The notes below the pieces were generated by a model, which was not told where the DNA came from, ran no database searches, and saw nothing but the letters and a program-made list of their open reading frames with translations. From assembly GCF_000212375.1 (NCBI RefSeq), contig NC_015501.1, positions 186,001 through 250,000 on the forward strand: a stretch of DNA of 64,000 nt, in the 5' to 3' direction. This DNA comes from Porphyromonas asaccharolytica DSM 20707. GTDB taxonomy: Bacteria; Bacteroidota; Bacteroidia; Bacteroidales; Porphyromonadaceae. This document shows positions 45,891 to 53,702 of this stretch, in pieces (the first letter of the stretch is position 1; the number at the start of each line of letters is the position of its first letter). The position numbers were made by a program, and so were the translations under genes.

Positions 45891-47396
45891 ATGCAACTAC
45901 GATCCACTACGCTTTACCCCTTACTCTTATTGCTGCTCCTACCATTGTCAGGGTGGGCGCAAGAAGATCACATAGACACTACGCAAGCTGTGCAAATACT
46001 GCAGCAAGCCGAGCAGCGTGGAGAGGCTCGCTATGGAGTCTCCGTGTGGCGCATTGATGAGGACAAGCCCCTACTTGACTACCGAAGCAGAGAGCGGTTT
46101 ACACCCGCCTCCGTGACCAAGATCTTCTCCTCTGCCACGGCACTCATAGCACTAGGTGCCGACTATCAGTTCCCTACAGAGATCGGTTATCGTGGAGACA
46201 TCACAAACGATGGCGTACTAAAGGGCGATCTCATCATCGTAGGACATGGAGACCCCTCACTTGAGTCGAAGCATTACCCACGCCGCAAGGGGATCTTCTA
46301 CGAGCAGGTCTACCTAGCACTGCAACAAGCGGGCATTCGCCAGATACGAGGGCGTATCATCGTTGATGCCTCTGCCTACTGCGACGAGGGCTATCTCGAT
46401 GTATGGCCCCGTGAGGACTGGGGCAGGCGCTACGCTCCAGCCGTCTATGGAGTCAACCTCTGCGACAACATCATGCAGGTCGGCATCTCTGCACAGGAAG
46501 TGGCAAAAGGAGCTAAGGCACCCACCTTTCTCCACCCCTCCACGCCAGGGCATGCGTGGCAGATGGACATACAGCTAGTCAAGCGGGGCCGTCTATTAGC
46601 CATATCGGCAGACCGCAACTCCCGCACCACACGTCGGCTATCGGGTCGTCTAGTACGTGGCAGCTCTAAGCGACAGGTCATCGCCTGCGACCTGAGCAAT
46701 CCCGCCATGGCACTGGCTCTGCAGCTAGCAGAGCATCTACAGCAGCGTGGCATAGAGCTCACCGACTGCCAGAGTGTCGCCTACTATGACAAGTCCGCTC
46801 CAGCGCTCACCACCCTACTAGACATCTATCTAAGCCCGCATCTGAGCGAGTTAATACGCACCTGCAACTATCACAGCGTCAACCTCTACGCAGAGGCTCT
46901 CCTCCGTAGCATCGGCAATCGTTTTGGCTCTGTACAGCAGGGCGGATGTATCTCGACAAGCGAAGCGCTACGACAAGAGATGAACTACTGGCGGGAGACC
47001 TGCAGCCTCTCGGCTAATGAGCTAGAGCTCTACGATGGCTCTGGGCTATCACCCCGCAGCAAGCTCTCGCCTTATGCGCTGACCGCTGCTTTGCGACAAG
47101 TTTACCGCCTACCGCTACCGCTCTCAGACCCATTCATCCTATCCTTGCCTCAAGTGGGCCGCGAGGGCACTGTCCGCAAGTTGCTCTCAGCGTCGCAGCT
47201 CACTGCTTACTTCAAGAGCGGCTCCATACGAGGTGTGCAAAACTATGCGGGCTACGTTAGCTACAACGGGCACACCTACTGCGTCTCCCTCCTCGCCAAC
47301 GACATGCGTCATCGGGGCACTACACGACGCACCATGACGCAAGTATTAGAGGCTCTCTTCCCCAATTCACCCACAACAAGAGCCTCTAACCCCTAA
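45891..47396 (+). CDS. dacB: D-alanyl-D-alanine carboxypeptidase/endopeptidase (PBP4 type)
   Basis: Class C penicillin-binding protein, 501 aa, that trims or cuts peptidoglycan cross-links in the periplasm. Start at 45891 (MQLRSTTLYPL) gives a signal peptide cleaved near SGWAQ; the longer frame from 45840 does not begin like one. Motifs: SxxK as ASVTKIFSSA (Ser about 73), SxN as HSVNLYAE (about 328), and KTG as KSG in YFKSGSIRG (about 441). GDPSLES, usual in the family, is present. The last codons (RASNP) lie in a CTCTAAC/CCCTAAT heptad tract, so the C-terminus is partly repeat-encoded. A mobile-looking repeat starts 3 bp after the stop. Confidence 0.94.
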   Translation: MQLRSTTLYPLLLLLLLPLSGWAQEDHIDTTQAVQILQQAEQRGEARYGVSVWRIDEDKPLLDYRSRERFTPASVTKIFSSATALIALGADYQFPTEIGYRGDITNDGVLKGDLIIVGHGDPSLESKHYPRRKGIFYEQVYLALQQAGIRQIRGRIIVDASAYCDEGYLDVWPREDWGRRYAPAVYGVNLCDNIMQVGISAQEVAKGAKAPTFLHPSTPGHAWQMDIQLVKRGRLLAISADRNSRTTRRLSGRLVRGSSKRQVIACDLSNPAMALALQLAEHLQQRGIELTDCQSVAYYDKSAPALTTLLDIYLSPHLSELIRTCNYHSVNLYAEALLRSIGNRFGSVQQGGCISTSEALRQEMNYWRETCSLSANELELYDGSGLSPRSKLSPYALTAALRQVYRLPLPLSDPFILSLPQVGREGTVRKLLSASQLTAYFKSGSIRGVQNYAGYVSYNGHTYCVSLLANDMRHRGTTRRTMTQVLEALFPNSPTTRASNP

Positions 47397-47397
47397 T
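47384..47397 (+). repeat. Left stub of a heptad tract, interrupted by element E
   Basis: CTCTAAC and CCCTAAT at the dacB stop; the tract resumes at 47681 on the far side of the 281-bp element, so the element appears inserted in it. Confidence 0.65.
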
Positions 47398-47399
47398 CT

Positions 47400-47680
47400 C
47401 GGCTAATTCCTATTTTGAGGTGCTGGGAAAACTTTAGGATGACGTATTCTAATCAACTGAGACCATAAAACAGAATATCCACGTGGAGATTTTCGATTTT
47501 CCACGTGGATATTTTTGATTCTCCACGTAGGTACGAAACGATTCCTCCGAAGTTTCATTTGATTCCTCCGAAGTTTCATTTCATATCCACGTGGAGATTT
47601 TTTATTCTTCACGTGGAGATTTGAGAATTCCCACGTGGGGATCCACCTTCTCTCCAGCACCTCAAAATAAAAATTAGCCG
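47400..47680 (+). mobile_element. MITE-like element E carrying a phased CCACGTGG array (3+2+3)
   Basis: Bounded by 27-bp terminal inverted repeats (47400-47426 and 47654-47680; 25 of 27 bases pair; outer end CGGCTAATT, inner end GAGGTGCTGG). Inside are a leader of about 50 bp, palindromes at 47479, 47501, 47523 (CCACGTAG), two core units at 47540-47560 and 47561-47581, and palindromes at 47587, 47609 (TCACGTGG) and 47631. Flanks CCTAATCT and TCTAATCT could be an imperfect 8-bp target duplication, but both lie in heptad repeats. No transposase is encoded, so it would need one in trans. Open frames across it arise from the repeat. Confidence 0.8.
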
Positions 47681-47729
47681 TCTAATCTCTAACTTCTAAC
47701 CTCTAAAGTCTAATCTCTAACCTCTAAAT
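47681..47729 (+). repeat. Heptad tandem repeat, 7 units, before the cob operon promoter
   Basis: TCTAATC, TCTAACT, TCTAACC, TCTAAAG, TCTAATC, TCTAACC, TCTAAAT in unbroken 7-bp register, ending 4 bp before the -7 box. Confidence 0.85.
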
Positions 47730-47733
47730 TCGC

Positions 47734-47741
47734 TATCTTTG
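47734..47741 (+). promoter_or_regulatory. -7 box of the cobamide operon
   Basis: TATCTTTG followed by GCAAG, 44 bp before the ATG at 47786. The short leader has no room for a cobalamin riboswitch. Confidence 0.65.
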
Positions 47742-47785
47742 CAAGAGGGTTCTGTAAGGAGCCTTTTTAATCTAGAGACCGATCT

Positions 47786-48877
47786 ATGCGATTGCTTATA
47801 GCACGTCACGGAGAGACAGAGGAGAACTTGCGCTCTATCTGTCAAGGGCAGACAGCTGGCACGCTAACTCGACGAGGGGTGGCGCAATGTCTACAATTGG
47901 GGGACAAGCTGAAGGGGTGTCCCATCACACATATATATAGTAGTGATCAGCTGCGGGCACGTCGCTCGGCTGAGCTGATGATGTCATCGAGTGGATGCAA
48001 GGCTCCTCTGGTGCTGGACGAACGACTGCGCGAGCGCTCCTTCGGTCGGTGGGAAGGACGTCCCTTTGTCGAGATTCCATCGCTAGACGAGGAGTCGCAC
48101 GAGATCGAGACGGTCGAGGCTATTGCGGAGCGTCTGCAGAGTTTCTTACAGGATTTAAGGCAGAGACATAGTAATGAGGAGGATCTGGTGCTACTCATGG
48201 GGCATGGCTTCACTATGAGGGTGCTAGAGGCCTTGCTACAGGGAGGGCCGCTCGCTAAGGTAGAGGAGATCACCTTCCTACCCAATGGGGACTACCGCCT
48301 ATACGAGGGGGGCAAGCTCTGCAAGCGTCCGAAGGTGGTCTACATATCTGGGGGGCAGCGCAGTGGCAAGAGTGGCTACGCCCAGCGACTGGCGCGCTCG
48401 CTCTCTGATCGACCGATCTACCTCGCCACGGCGCGTCACTGGGACGAGGACTTCGAGCGTCGCATAGCGCGTCACCAAGCGGATCGAGGGCCTGAGTGGA
48501 CTACTATCGAGGAGCCTCGCTACCTGAGCCAGACACAGATAGCTGGGCGTGTCGTACTGATAGACTGTGTGACGCTATGGCTTACGAATATCTACAGCGA
48601 TCTAGAGTTTGACGCTGAGGCTTCGCTCAGCGAGGCGCGTCGTGAGTGGCAGCAGCTACTACATCACTGCGAGGCGGATACGCTGATCGTGGTGAGTAAC
48701 GAGATCGGCATGAGCCTGCACGCTTCCGATGCGAGTTCACGAGCTTTTGTAGATCTACAAGGGTGGGTCAACCAATATATCTCTGCCACAGCCGACGAAG
48801 CCTACTTAATGGTCTCTGGCAGAGCTTTACGGACGGAACTAATTTCAGACTTACATATAGAGAGATATGACTTTTGA
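47786..48877 (+). CDS. cobU: Fusion: histidine phosphatase (CobC-like) + adenosylcobinamide kinase/guanylyltransferase CobU
   Basis: Two-domain cytosolic protein, 363 aa. Residues 1-175 are a phosphoglycerate-mutase-like phosphatase with the catalytic RHGE (7-10) and the second His in MGHGF (139), matching CobC-type alpha-ribazole-5'-phosphate phosphatases. Residues 183-363 are CobU: P-loop GGQRSGKS (189-196), LATARHWDEDFERRIARHQADR in pieces with the probable GMP-carrying His near 230, and LIDCVTLWLTN. CobU phosphorylates adenosylcobinamide and converts it to the GDP form. Both active sites look intact. It overlaps cobT by 11 bp. A separate cobC lies three genes on, so the fused phosphatase may be redundant or act on another intermediate. 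Confidence 0.93.
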   Translation: MRLLIARHGETEENLRSICQGQTAGTLTRRGVAQCLQLGDKLKGCPITHIYSSDQLRARRSAELMMSSSGCKAPLVLDERLRERSFGRWEGRPFVEIPSLDEESHEIETVEAIAERLQSFLQDLRQRHSNEEDLVLLMGHGFTMRVLEALLQGGPLAKVEEITFLPNGDYRLYEGGKLCKRPKVVYISGGQRSGKSGYAQRLARSLSDRPIYLATARHWDEDFERRIARHQADRGPEWTTIEEPRYLSQTQIAGRVVLIDCVTLWLTNIYSDLEFDAEASLSEARREWQQLLHHCEADTLIVVSNEIGMSLHASDASSRAFVDLQGWVNQYISATADEAYLMVSGRALRTELISDLHIERYDF

Positions 48878-49874
48878 GGAGGAACTACAAGAGCGGATCG
48901 ACAGCCGCACGAAGCCAAAGGGTTCGCTGGGGCAGCTGGAGCGCATCGCCTACAAGGTGGGCATGATACAGCATAGCGTGACGCCTCAGTTGATCGACCC
49001 TGTGCTGCTAGTGATGGCTGCAGATCATGGGATCGTCGAGGAGGGTGTGAGTCCATGTCCTAAGGAGATCACCTGGCAGCAATGCATCAACTTCGTTTCG
49101 GGGGGCGGGGCTTGTAGTGTCTTGGCGCGGCAAAATGGCTTTCGTCTGCGTGTCATAGATGTGGGCGTCGACTACGACTTCCCTGAGGCTTGTCGTATTG
49201 AGTCGGCTAAGGTGATGCACGGCACCCGCAATATGCTTCACGAGCCAGCTATGACGACAGAGGAGTGTGCTGAGGCGATGCTGATCGGCGCTCAATGTGT
49301 GGCGCAAGAGGCGGAGCGTGGGTCTAATGTGATCGCCTTTGGTGAGATGGGTATCGGCAATACTTCGCCAGCGACGCTGATCCTACACAAGATCACGGGA
49401 CGCTCTATTGCCTCGATCATTGGTCCAGGCTCGGGACTGCGTGGCTCGGGGCTAGAACATAAGGCCAAGGTGCTCGAAGAGGTGTCTGCACGCTATAATC
49501 CGCAAAGTCCTATGGAGCTACTGTCGCAGATGGGTGGACTAGAGATCGCTGCTATCTGTGGAGGTGTCCTAGAGGCATACAAGAGAGGTATGCTGATCCT
49601 TGCGGATGGTGTGATCGCTACCTCAGCCTTTATGGTGGCACACGAGATGGAGCCACGCATTGTGGACAATGTGCTTTTCGCTCACACCTCCGAAGAGCCA
49701 GGACACCAAGCGATGATCGAATACCTCGGCGGAGAGGCGATCCTGTCGCTGGGGATGCGTCTCGGCGAGGGTACGGGAGCACTCGTTGCCTATCCGATTA
49801 TTCAGTCGGCCGTTGCCTTTATGAGCAATATGCGAGGCTTTGCGGACGCTGCAGTCTATCGTGTAGACAAGTAA
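48867..49874 (+). CDS. cobT: Nicotinate-nucleotide:dimethylbenzimidazole phosphoribosyltransferase
   Basis: Activates the lower-ligand base by making alpha-ribazole 5'-phosphate from nicotinate mononucleotide. 335 aa. Family motifs: RTKPKGSLGQLE (about residues 12-23), ADHGIVEEGVSPCPKEITWQ (about 52-71), FGEMGIGNTSPAT (about 157-169) and the C-terminal LGEGTGAL, whose Glu is the usual catalytic base. It starts inside the 3' end of the CobU fusion and is 15 bp before cobS. The base attached cannot be told from the sequence. Confidence 0.96.
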   Translation: MTFEEELQERIDSRTKPKGSLGQLERIAYKVGMIQHSVTPQLIDPVLLVMAADHGIVEEGVSPCPKEITWQQCINFVSGGGACSVLARQNGFRLRVIDVGVDYDFPEACRIESAKVMHGTRNMLHEPAMTTEECAEAMLIGAQCVAQEAERGSNVIAFGEMGIGNTSPATLILHKITGRSIASIIGPGSGLRGSGLEHKAKVLEEVSARYNPQSPMELLSQMGGLEIAAICGGVLEAYKRGMLILADGVIATSAFMVAHEMEPRIVDNVLFAHTSEEPGHQAMIEYLGGEAILSLGMRLGEGTGALVAYPIIQSAVAFMSNMRGFADAAVYRVDK

Positions 49875-49889
49875 GGAGAGACTTGACCT

Positions 49890-50675
49890 ATGGCTTGGGA
49901 TCTGCGGCGCACGATACGCTCTGAGTGGGACCTGCTTCGTCTCTCGCTGCTCTTCTACACTCGTATACCTGTGGGACATGTAGAGTATCATGAGGAGCGT
50001 ATGGGAGAGTCCTTTCGCTACTTTCCTCTGCTGGGTGCGATCGTAGGAGTTGTGATGGCGGGGATCTATGCGTTGGCTGGCTACTACCTACCAGAGGCTG
50101 TTGCTGCTGTGATGAGCGTGATCGTTGGTTTAGTTGTCACGGGCGGGATGCACGAGGATGGTTTGTCGGACTATTGCGATGCCTTCGGAGGGTATCACGA
50201 TAGAGATACGACGCTACGCATTATGAAGGACAGCTCGACGGGCGTGTACGGTATACTGGGTCTAGTGATGCTCCTCATGAGCCGTGTCGTCCTGCTAAGC
50301 TACATACCTTACGAGACCGCTATCGGGACGATTGTAGCTATGGCGGTGGTGGCACGCTGGATGCCTATCCTCGTGATGCGTCTCTCGGTCTACGCTCGTA
50401 AGAGTGGCGAGGAGAGCAAGGCGACCCATTTGCGACAAGCTGTCACAACGAAGACGCTACTCATTGCGGCTCTTTGGGCAATCCTAGCACTCTTGCTCTT
50501 GCCTTGGCAGGCTGCCATTGTGGCTCCTGTACTTATGATAGGACAGACGCTGCTGATCATGCGCATTAGCAACAAGCGCGTCGGTGGATACACAGGCGAT
50601 GTGCTGGGAGCTATAGTCTGCTTGGGCGAGCTCACGCTACTGCTGGTCACGCTTATGGTAACTATCTACGCCTGA
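49890..50675 (+). CDS. cobS: Adenosylcobinamide-GDP ribazoletransferase
   Basis: Integral membrane cobalamin synthase joining adenosylcobinamide-GDP with alpha-ribazole (phosphate). 261 aa with about six helices. The signature segment is GGMHEDGLSDYCDAFGG (about residues 87-103), with acidic residues for metal binding; FYTRIPVGHVE lies near the N-terminus and KRVGGYTGDVLGA near the C-terminus. cobC starts 5 bp after its stop. Confidence 0.96.
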   Translation: MAWDLRRTIRSEWDLLRLSLLFYTRIPVGHVEYHEERMGESFRYFPLLGAIVGVVMAGIYALAGYYLPEAVAAVMSVIVGLVVTGGMHEDGLSDYCDAFGGYHDRDTTLRIMKDSSTGVYGILGLVMLLMSRVVLLSYIPYETAIGTIVAMAVVARWMPILVMRLSVYARKSGEESKATHLRQAVTTKTLLIAALWAILALLLLPWQAAIVAPVLMIGQTLLIMRISNKRVGGYTGDVLGAIVCLGELTLLLVTLMVTIYA

Positions 50676-50680
50676 CGGGT

Positions 50681-51211
50681 ATGAGCCTCTACCTCGTGCG
50701 TCATACCCCTGTTGCCCTACCGAAAGGCATCTGCTACGGCTGGCTCGAAGTGCCACTCTCGGAGGAGTACCCTCGCTATGCGCAGCAGATTATCGCAGAG
50801 CTGAGGGAAATTCGGCTAGACAAGATCTACAGTAGTCCATCACTCCGCTGTGTTGTCCTCGCTGAGGCGATAGCCCTGACCAAGGGGCTGACCATTCGTC
50901 AGGACGAGCGACTGCGCGAACTGAACTTTGGCGCGTGGGAAGGGCTCACCTGGCAGGAGGTCTACGAGCAAGAGGCGGGACGAGCGTGGTTTGCCGACTA
51001 CTGGCACGCTAAGACAGCGGACGGCGAGAGCCACGACGACCTACTGGCGCGGGTAGCCGACTTTGAGGCGGAGCGGGACTCGAGTGCTCAAACACTCCTT
51101 GTGACGCACGCAGGGGTAATTCGTGCTTATCGTATTTTGCTGGGCAAGCTTTCGCCTAGCGATGCGATGGCGCAAGAGGTTAACTTTGGAGAGATATATC
51201 AATATGAATAA
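50681..51211 (+). CDS. cobC: Alpha-ribazole phosphatase
   Basis: Histidine phosphatase, 176 aa, removing phosphate from alpha-ribazole 5'-phosphate or from adenosylcobalamin 5'-phosphate. The first motif is LVRHTPVALPKGICYG (RHT variant usual in CobC), then SSPSLRCVVLAEAI, ELNFGAWEGLTW and the second His in LLVTHAGVIRAY. It overlaps cobQ by 8 bp. It is the better candidate for the classical CobC role than the phosphatase domain fused to CobU, because the RHTP-GICYG pattern is typical of true CobC. Confidence 0.93.
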   Translation: MSLYLVRHTPVALPKGICYGWLEVPLSEEYPRYAQQIIAELREIRLDKIYSSPSLRCVVLAEAIALTKGLTIRQDERLRELNFGAWEGLTWQEVYEQEAGRAWFADYWHAKTADGESHDDLLARVADFEAERDSSAQTLLVTHAGVIRAYRILLGKLSPSDAMAQEVNFGEIYQYE

Positions 51212-52685
51212 GCTAAAGCCGATTATGCTCGTCGGAACTGGCTCCGACGTAGGGAAGTCCATCGTGGCGACAGGTATCTGTCGTATCTTGCTACAGGAGG
51301 GGTATAAGCCCGCTCCCTTTAAGGCGCAAAACATGTCGCTCAATAGCTACCCCACCCCCGAAGAGGGTGAGATAGGTCGTGCGCAAGCGGTGCAGGCGGA
51401 GGCATGCGGCATACCTTGTCACACCGATATGAACCCGATCCTTCTTAAGCCGACGGCCGATCAGACGACTCAAGTGATCCTCAACGGCAAGGCGGTGGGC
51501 AATCAGTCGGCACGCTCATACTTCAATGCGGAGCAGCGCAAGCCGCTCTTTGTAGAGGCGATGAAAGCGTTCGACAGACTAGCAAGCCAGTACAACCCGA
51601 TCGTGATAGAGGGTGCCGGGAGCATCTCGGAGGTCAACTTATGGCCGATGGACATCGTCAATATGCGGGTGGCACTGCGTACGGGAGCTGACGTTTACCT
51701 CGTGGCAGACATCGAGCGTGGGGGGATCTTCGGCAGTCTCTACGGGACGATCGAGCTATTGCCCCCAGCAGAGCGCGCTGCAATCAAGGGGATCATCATC
51801 AATAAGTTCCGTGGCGACAGCTCGCTCTTTGACTCAGGGCGGGAAATCATTGAGCGGTTGACCAAAGTGCCAGTCGTGGGGCTGCTCCCCTACCTGCCCA
51901 ATATGCAGATAGATGCCGAGGATGGAGTCTCCATCGATAGCTACGCTGCGCAGCCTCGACCCGACACGCTCAATGTGGCCGTGGTGCGACTGCCGCACAT
52001 CTCCAACTTCACCGACTTTGACTCGCTACGCTTCATCTCTGGCGTCACGCTCTACTTCACTTCCGATGCGGAGGCGTTGCGCCAGGCGGACATCATCATG
52101 CTCCCTGGGAGTAAGAACACGATCGATGACCTGCTCTGGCTACAGGCTGAGGGACTTGGTGCGGTCATCCTAGCTCATCACAAGGCGGGTCGACCACTCT
52201 ACGGCATCTGCGGAGGTTATCAGATGATGGGTTTGCGCATCACCGACACCGATGGCGTCGAGGGAGAGCCGCGCACCGTCGATGGTCTGGGACTGCTACC
52301 CACAGAGACCACACTACAGAGCAATAAGGCAGTACGTACCTCCACTTTTACCTACCTCCCTACGGGTACTCCCGATTGTCAAGGCTACGAGATACACTGC
52401 GGGGTGACGCAGCCCGTCGATGCGCCCGAATCGCCTGTAGTCATGAGAGCTGGTGACACGCCCGACGGCTACTGGGTCTCTCCTCGCCTGTGGGGTAGCT
52501 ACATGCACGGCATCTGGGACAATGAGGCGATCCTGCAGCAGATTCTGCACGAGGCAGCTCCGGAGCGAACCTTCCACCTAGAGCGCACCTTTGCTACGCG
52601 CGAAGCGGCTTACGATCGTCTTGCTGAGCATATGCGTCAGCATCTAGACATCGAGTATATGCTACAAAATCTACGTAACGTATGA
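51204..52685 (+). CDS. cobQ: Adenosylcobyric acid synthase
   Basis: Glutamine-dependent amidotransferase adding four amides to the corrin ring. 493 aa from the ATG at 51204 (MNKLKPIMLVGTGSDVGKS); the frame is open a further 27 codons inside cobC, but the chosen start matches the family. The N-terminal ATPase-like domain has GTGSDVGKS (10-18) and APFKAQNMSLNS; the C-terminal class I glutaminase has the nucleophile in YGICGGYQMM (Cys about 336) and the His in YMHGIWDN (about 434). Its presence means the cell finishes corrin amidation itself. cobD follows with an ATGA overlap. Confidence 0.95.
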   Translation: MNKLKPIMLVGTGSDVGKSIVATGICRILLQEGYKPAPFKAQNMSLNSYPTPEEGEIGRAQAVQAEACGIPCHTDMNPILLKPTADQTTQVILNGKAVGNQSARSYFNAEQRKPLFVEAMKAFDRLASQYNPIVIEGAGSISEVNLWPMDIVNMRVALRTGADVYLVADIERGGIFGSLYGTIELLPPAERAAIKGIIINKFRGDSSLFDSGREIIERLTKVPVVGLLPYLPNMQIDAEDGVSIDSYAAQPRPDTLNVAVVRLPHISNFTDFDSLRFISGVTLYFTSDAEALRQADIIMLPGSKNTIDDLLWLQAEGLGAVILAHHKAGRPLYGICGGYQMMGLRITDTDGVEGEPRTVDGLGLLPTETTLQSNKAVRTSTFTYLPTGTPDCQGYEIHCGVTQPVDAPESPVVMRAGDTPDGYWVSPRLWGSYMHGIWDNEAILQQILHEAAPERTFHLERTFATREAAYDRLAEHMRQHLDIEYMLQNLRNV

Positions 52686-53701
52686 TAGTAGGACACGGGG
52701 ACGACCGATACAGCTACGGAGGGCTCGTGCGCTACGACTTCTCTAGCAATGTGCCTTATCGCAACCATGCGGGCGAAATTATAGACTATCTCTCAGGGCG
52801 ACTAGAGAGCTTGACCCACTATCCAGACCCTCAGGCGAAAGAGTTGCGAGAGCTCTTGGCTCAGCACTGGCGCCTTGATCCCGACTGGCTACTGGTGACC
52901 AATGGATCGACAGAGGCTTTCTACCTCTTAGCGCATCTCTTTGCGGGAGGCAAGACGCTCATCACCGTTCCCTCCTTTGCTGAGTATGAAGACGCCTGCC
53001 AGCTCTATCGGCATCACCTTACCTATATCCCGACAAGTGATATAGCCAACCAAAGCGCCCCTGCTGACCTTCTTTGGAGTGCTCTGCCAAACAATCCCGA
53101 TGGTGACATCACTCACCGTACGGGCCTCCTCAATTACTGCTCGGCGCATCCTGATAGTTACGTGATCGTGGACGAAGCCTACGCAGAGCTCTGTGCCGAG
53201 GCGGTGACGCTCCTAGACGAAGTGGCGCATCACCCCAATCTGATCATCGTCCGTTCGCTGACCAAGAGCTTTGCGCTCCCAGGCATACGTCTCGGCTACA
53301 TCATTGCTCACCCCTCGCTGCTGGCACGCCTGGAACCGCTCCGCTCGCCCTGGAGCGTTAATGCTCTTGCCCTAGAGGCGGGCGCTTACATCTGCCAGCA
53401 TTATGACCAGTTACTGCCAGATGCCACAGGCTTAGTGCGGGAGGCGCAGCACCTCGCTCACGAGGTGGCGCAGATCGCCGGCGTCTCGCTGATACCCAGT
53501 TCCACACCTTACTTCCTCGCTTGTCTAGATGAGGGACGAGGCACCGCAGCTCAGCTCAAGGAGTACCTCGTCACGCAGCATGGAGTCTTGATCCGTGATG
53601 CGGCCAACTTCCGCTCCCTCTCGCCTCGTCACTTCCGCCTCTCAGTGCAGTCGCCAGAAGCTGGTCAAGCGTTACTCCGAGGTTTGTCAAGCTACTTGTA
53701 G
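52682..53701 (+). CDS. cobD: PLP-dependent threonine-phosphate decarboxylase
   Basis: Class I aminotransferase-fold enzyme, 339 aa, close to histidinol-phosphate aminotransferase. Context identifies it as CobD, which makes (R)-1-aminopropan-2-ol phosphate from L-threonine phosphate for the nucleotide loop. Features: YGGLVRYDFSSNVPY at the start, VTNGSTEAFYLL, NNPDGDIT, the DEAYAEL strand, and the PLP Lys in VRSLTKSFALPGIRLGY (about residue 199). The start overlaps the cobQ stop (ATGA), and cbiB begins 1 bp after its stop. A HisC role is less likely in this operon. Confidence 0.9.
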   Translation: MIVGHGDDRYSYGGLVRYDFSSNVPYRNHAGEIIDYLSGRLESLTHYPDPQAKELRELLAQHWRLDPDWLLVTNGSTEAFYLLAHLFAGGKTLITVPSFAEYEDACQLYRHHLTYIPTSDIANQSAPADLLWSALPNNPDGDITHRTGLLNYCSAHPDSYVIVDEAYAELCAEAVTLLDEVAHHPNLIIVRSLTKSFALPGIRLGYIIAHPSLLARLEPLRSPWSVNALALEAGAYICQHYDQLLPDATGLVREAQHLAHEVAQIAGVSLIPSSTPYFLACLDEGRGTAAQLKEYLVTQHGVLIRDAANFRSLSPRHFRLSVQSPEAGQALLRGLSSYL

Positions 53702-53702
53702 T

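Noticed and set aside
47681-47785. Cobalamin riboswitch before the cob operon
   Set aside because: The region is filled by heptads, a promoter box and a leader of about 40 nt; no B12-box-like sequence is seen.
53595-53702. Longer cbiB starting inside cobD
   Set aside because: The extra residues are out-of-frame cobD sequence; MYPLLFGLLLDLLLGDP is the normal family N-terminus.
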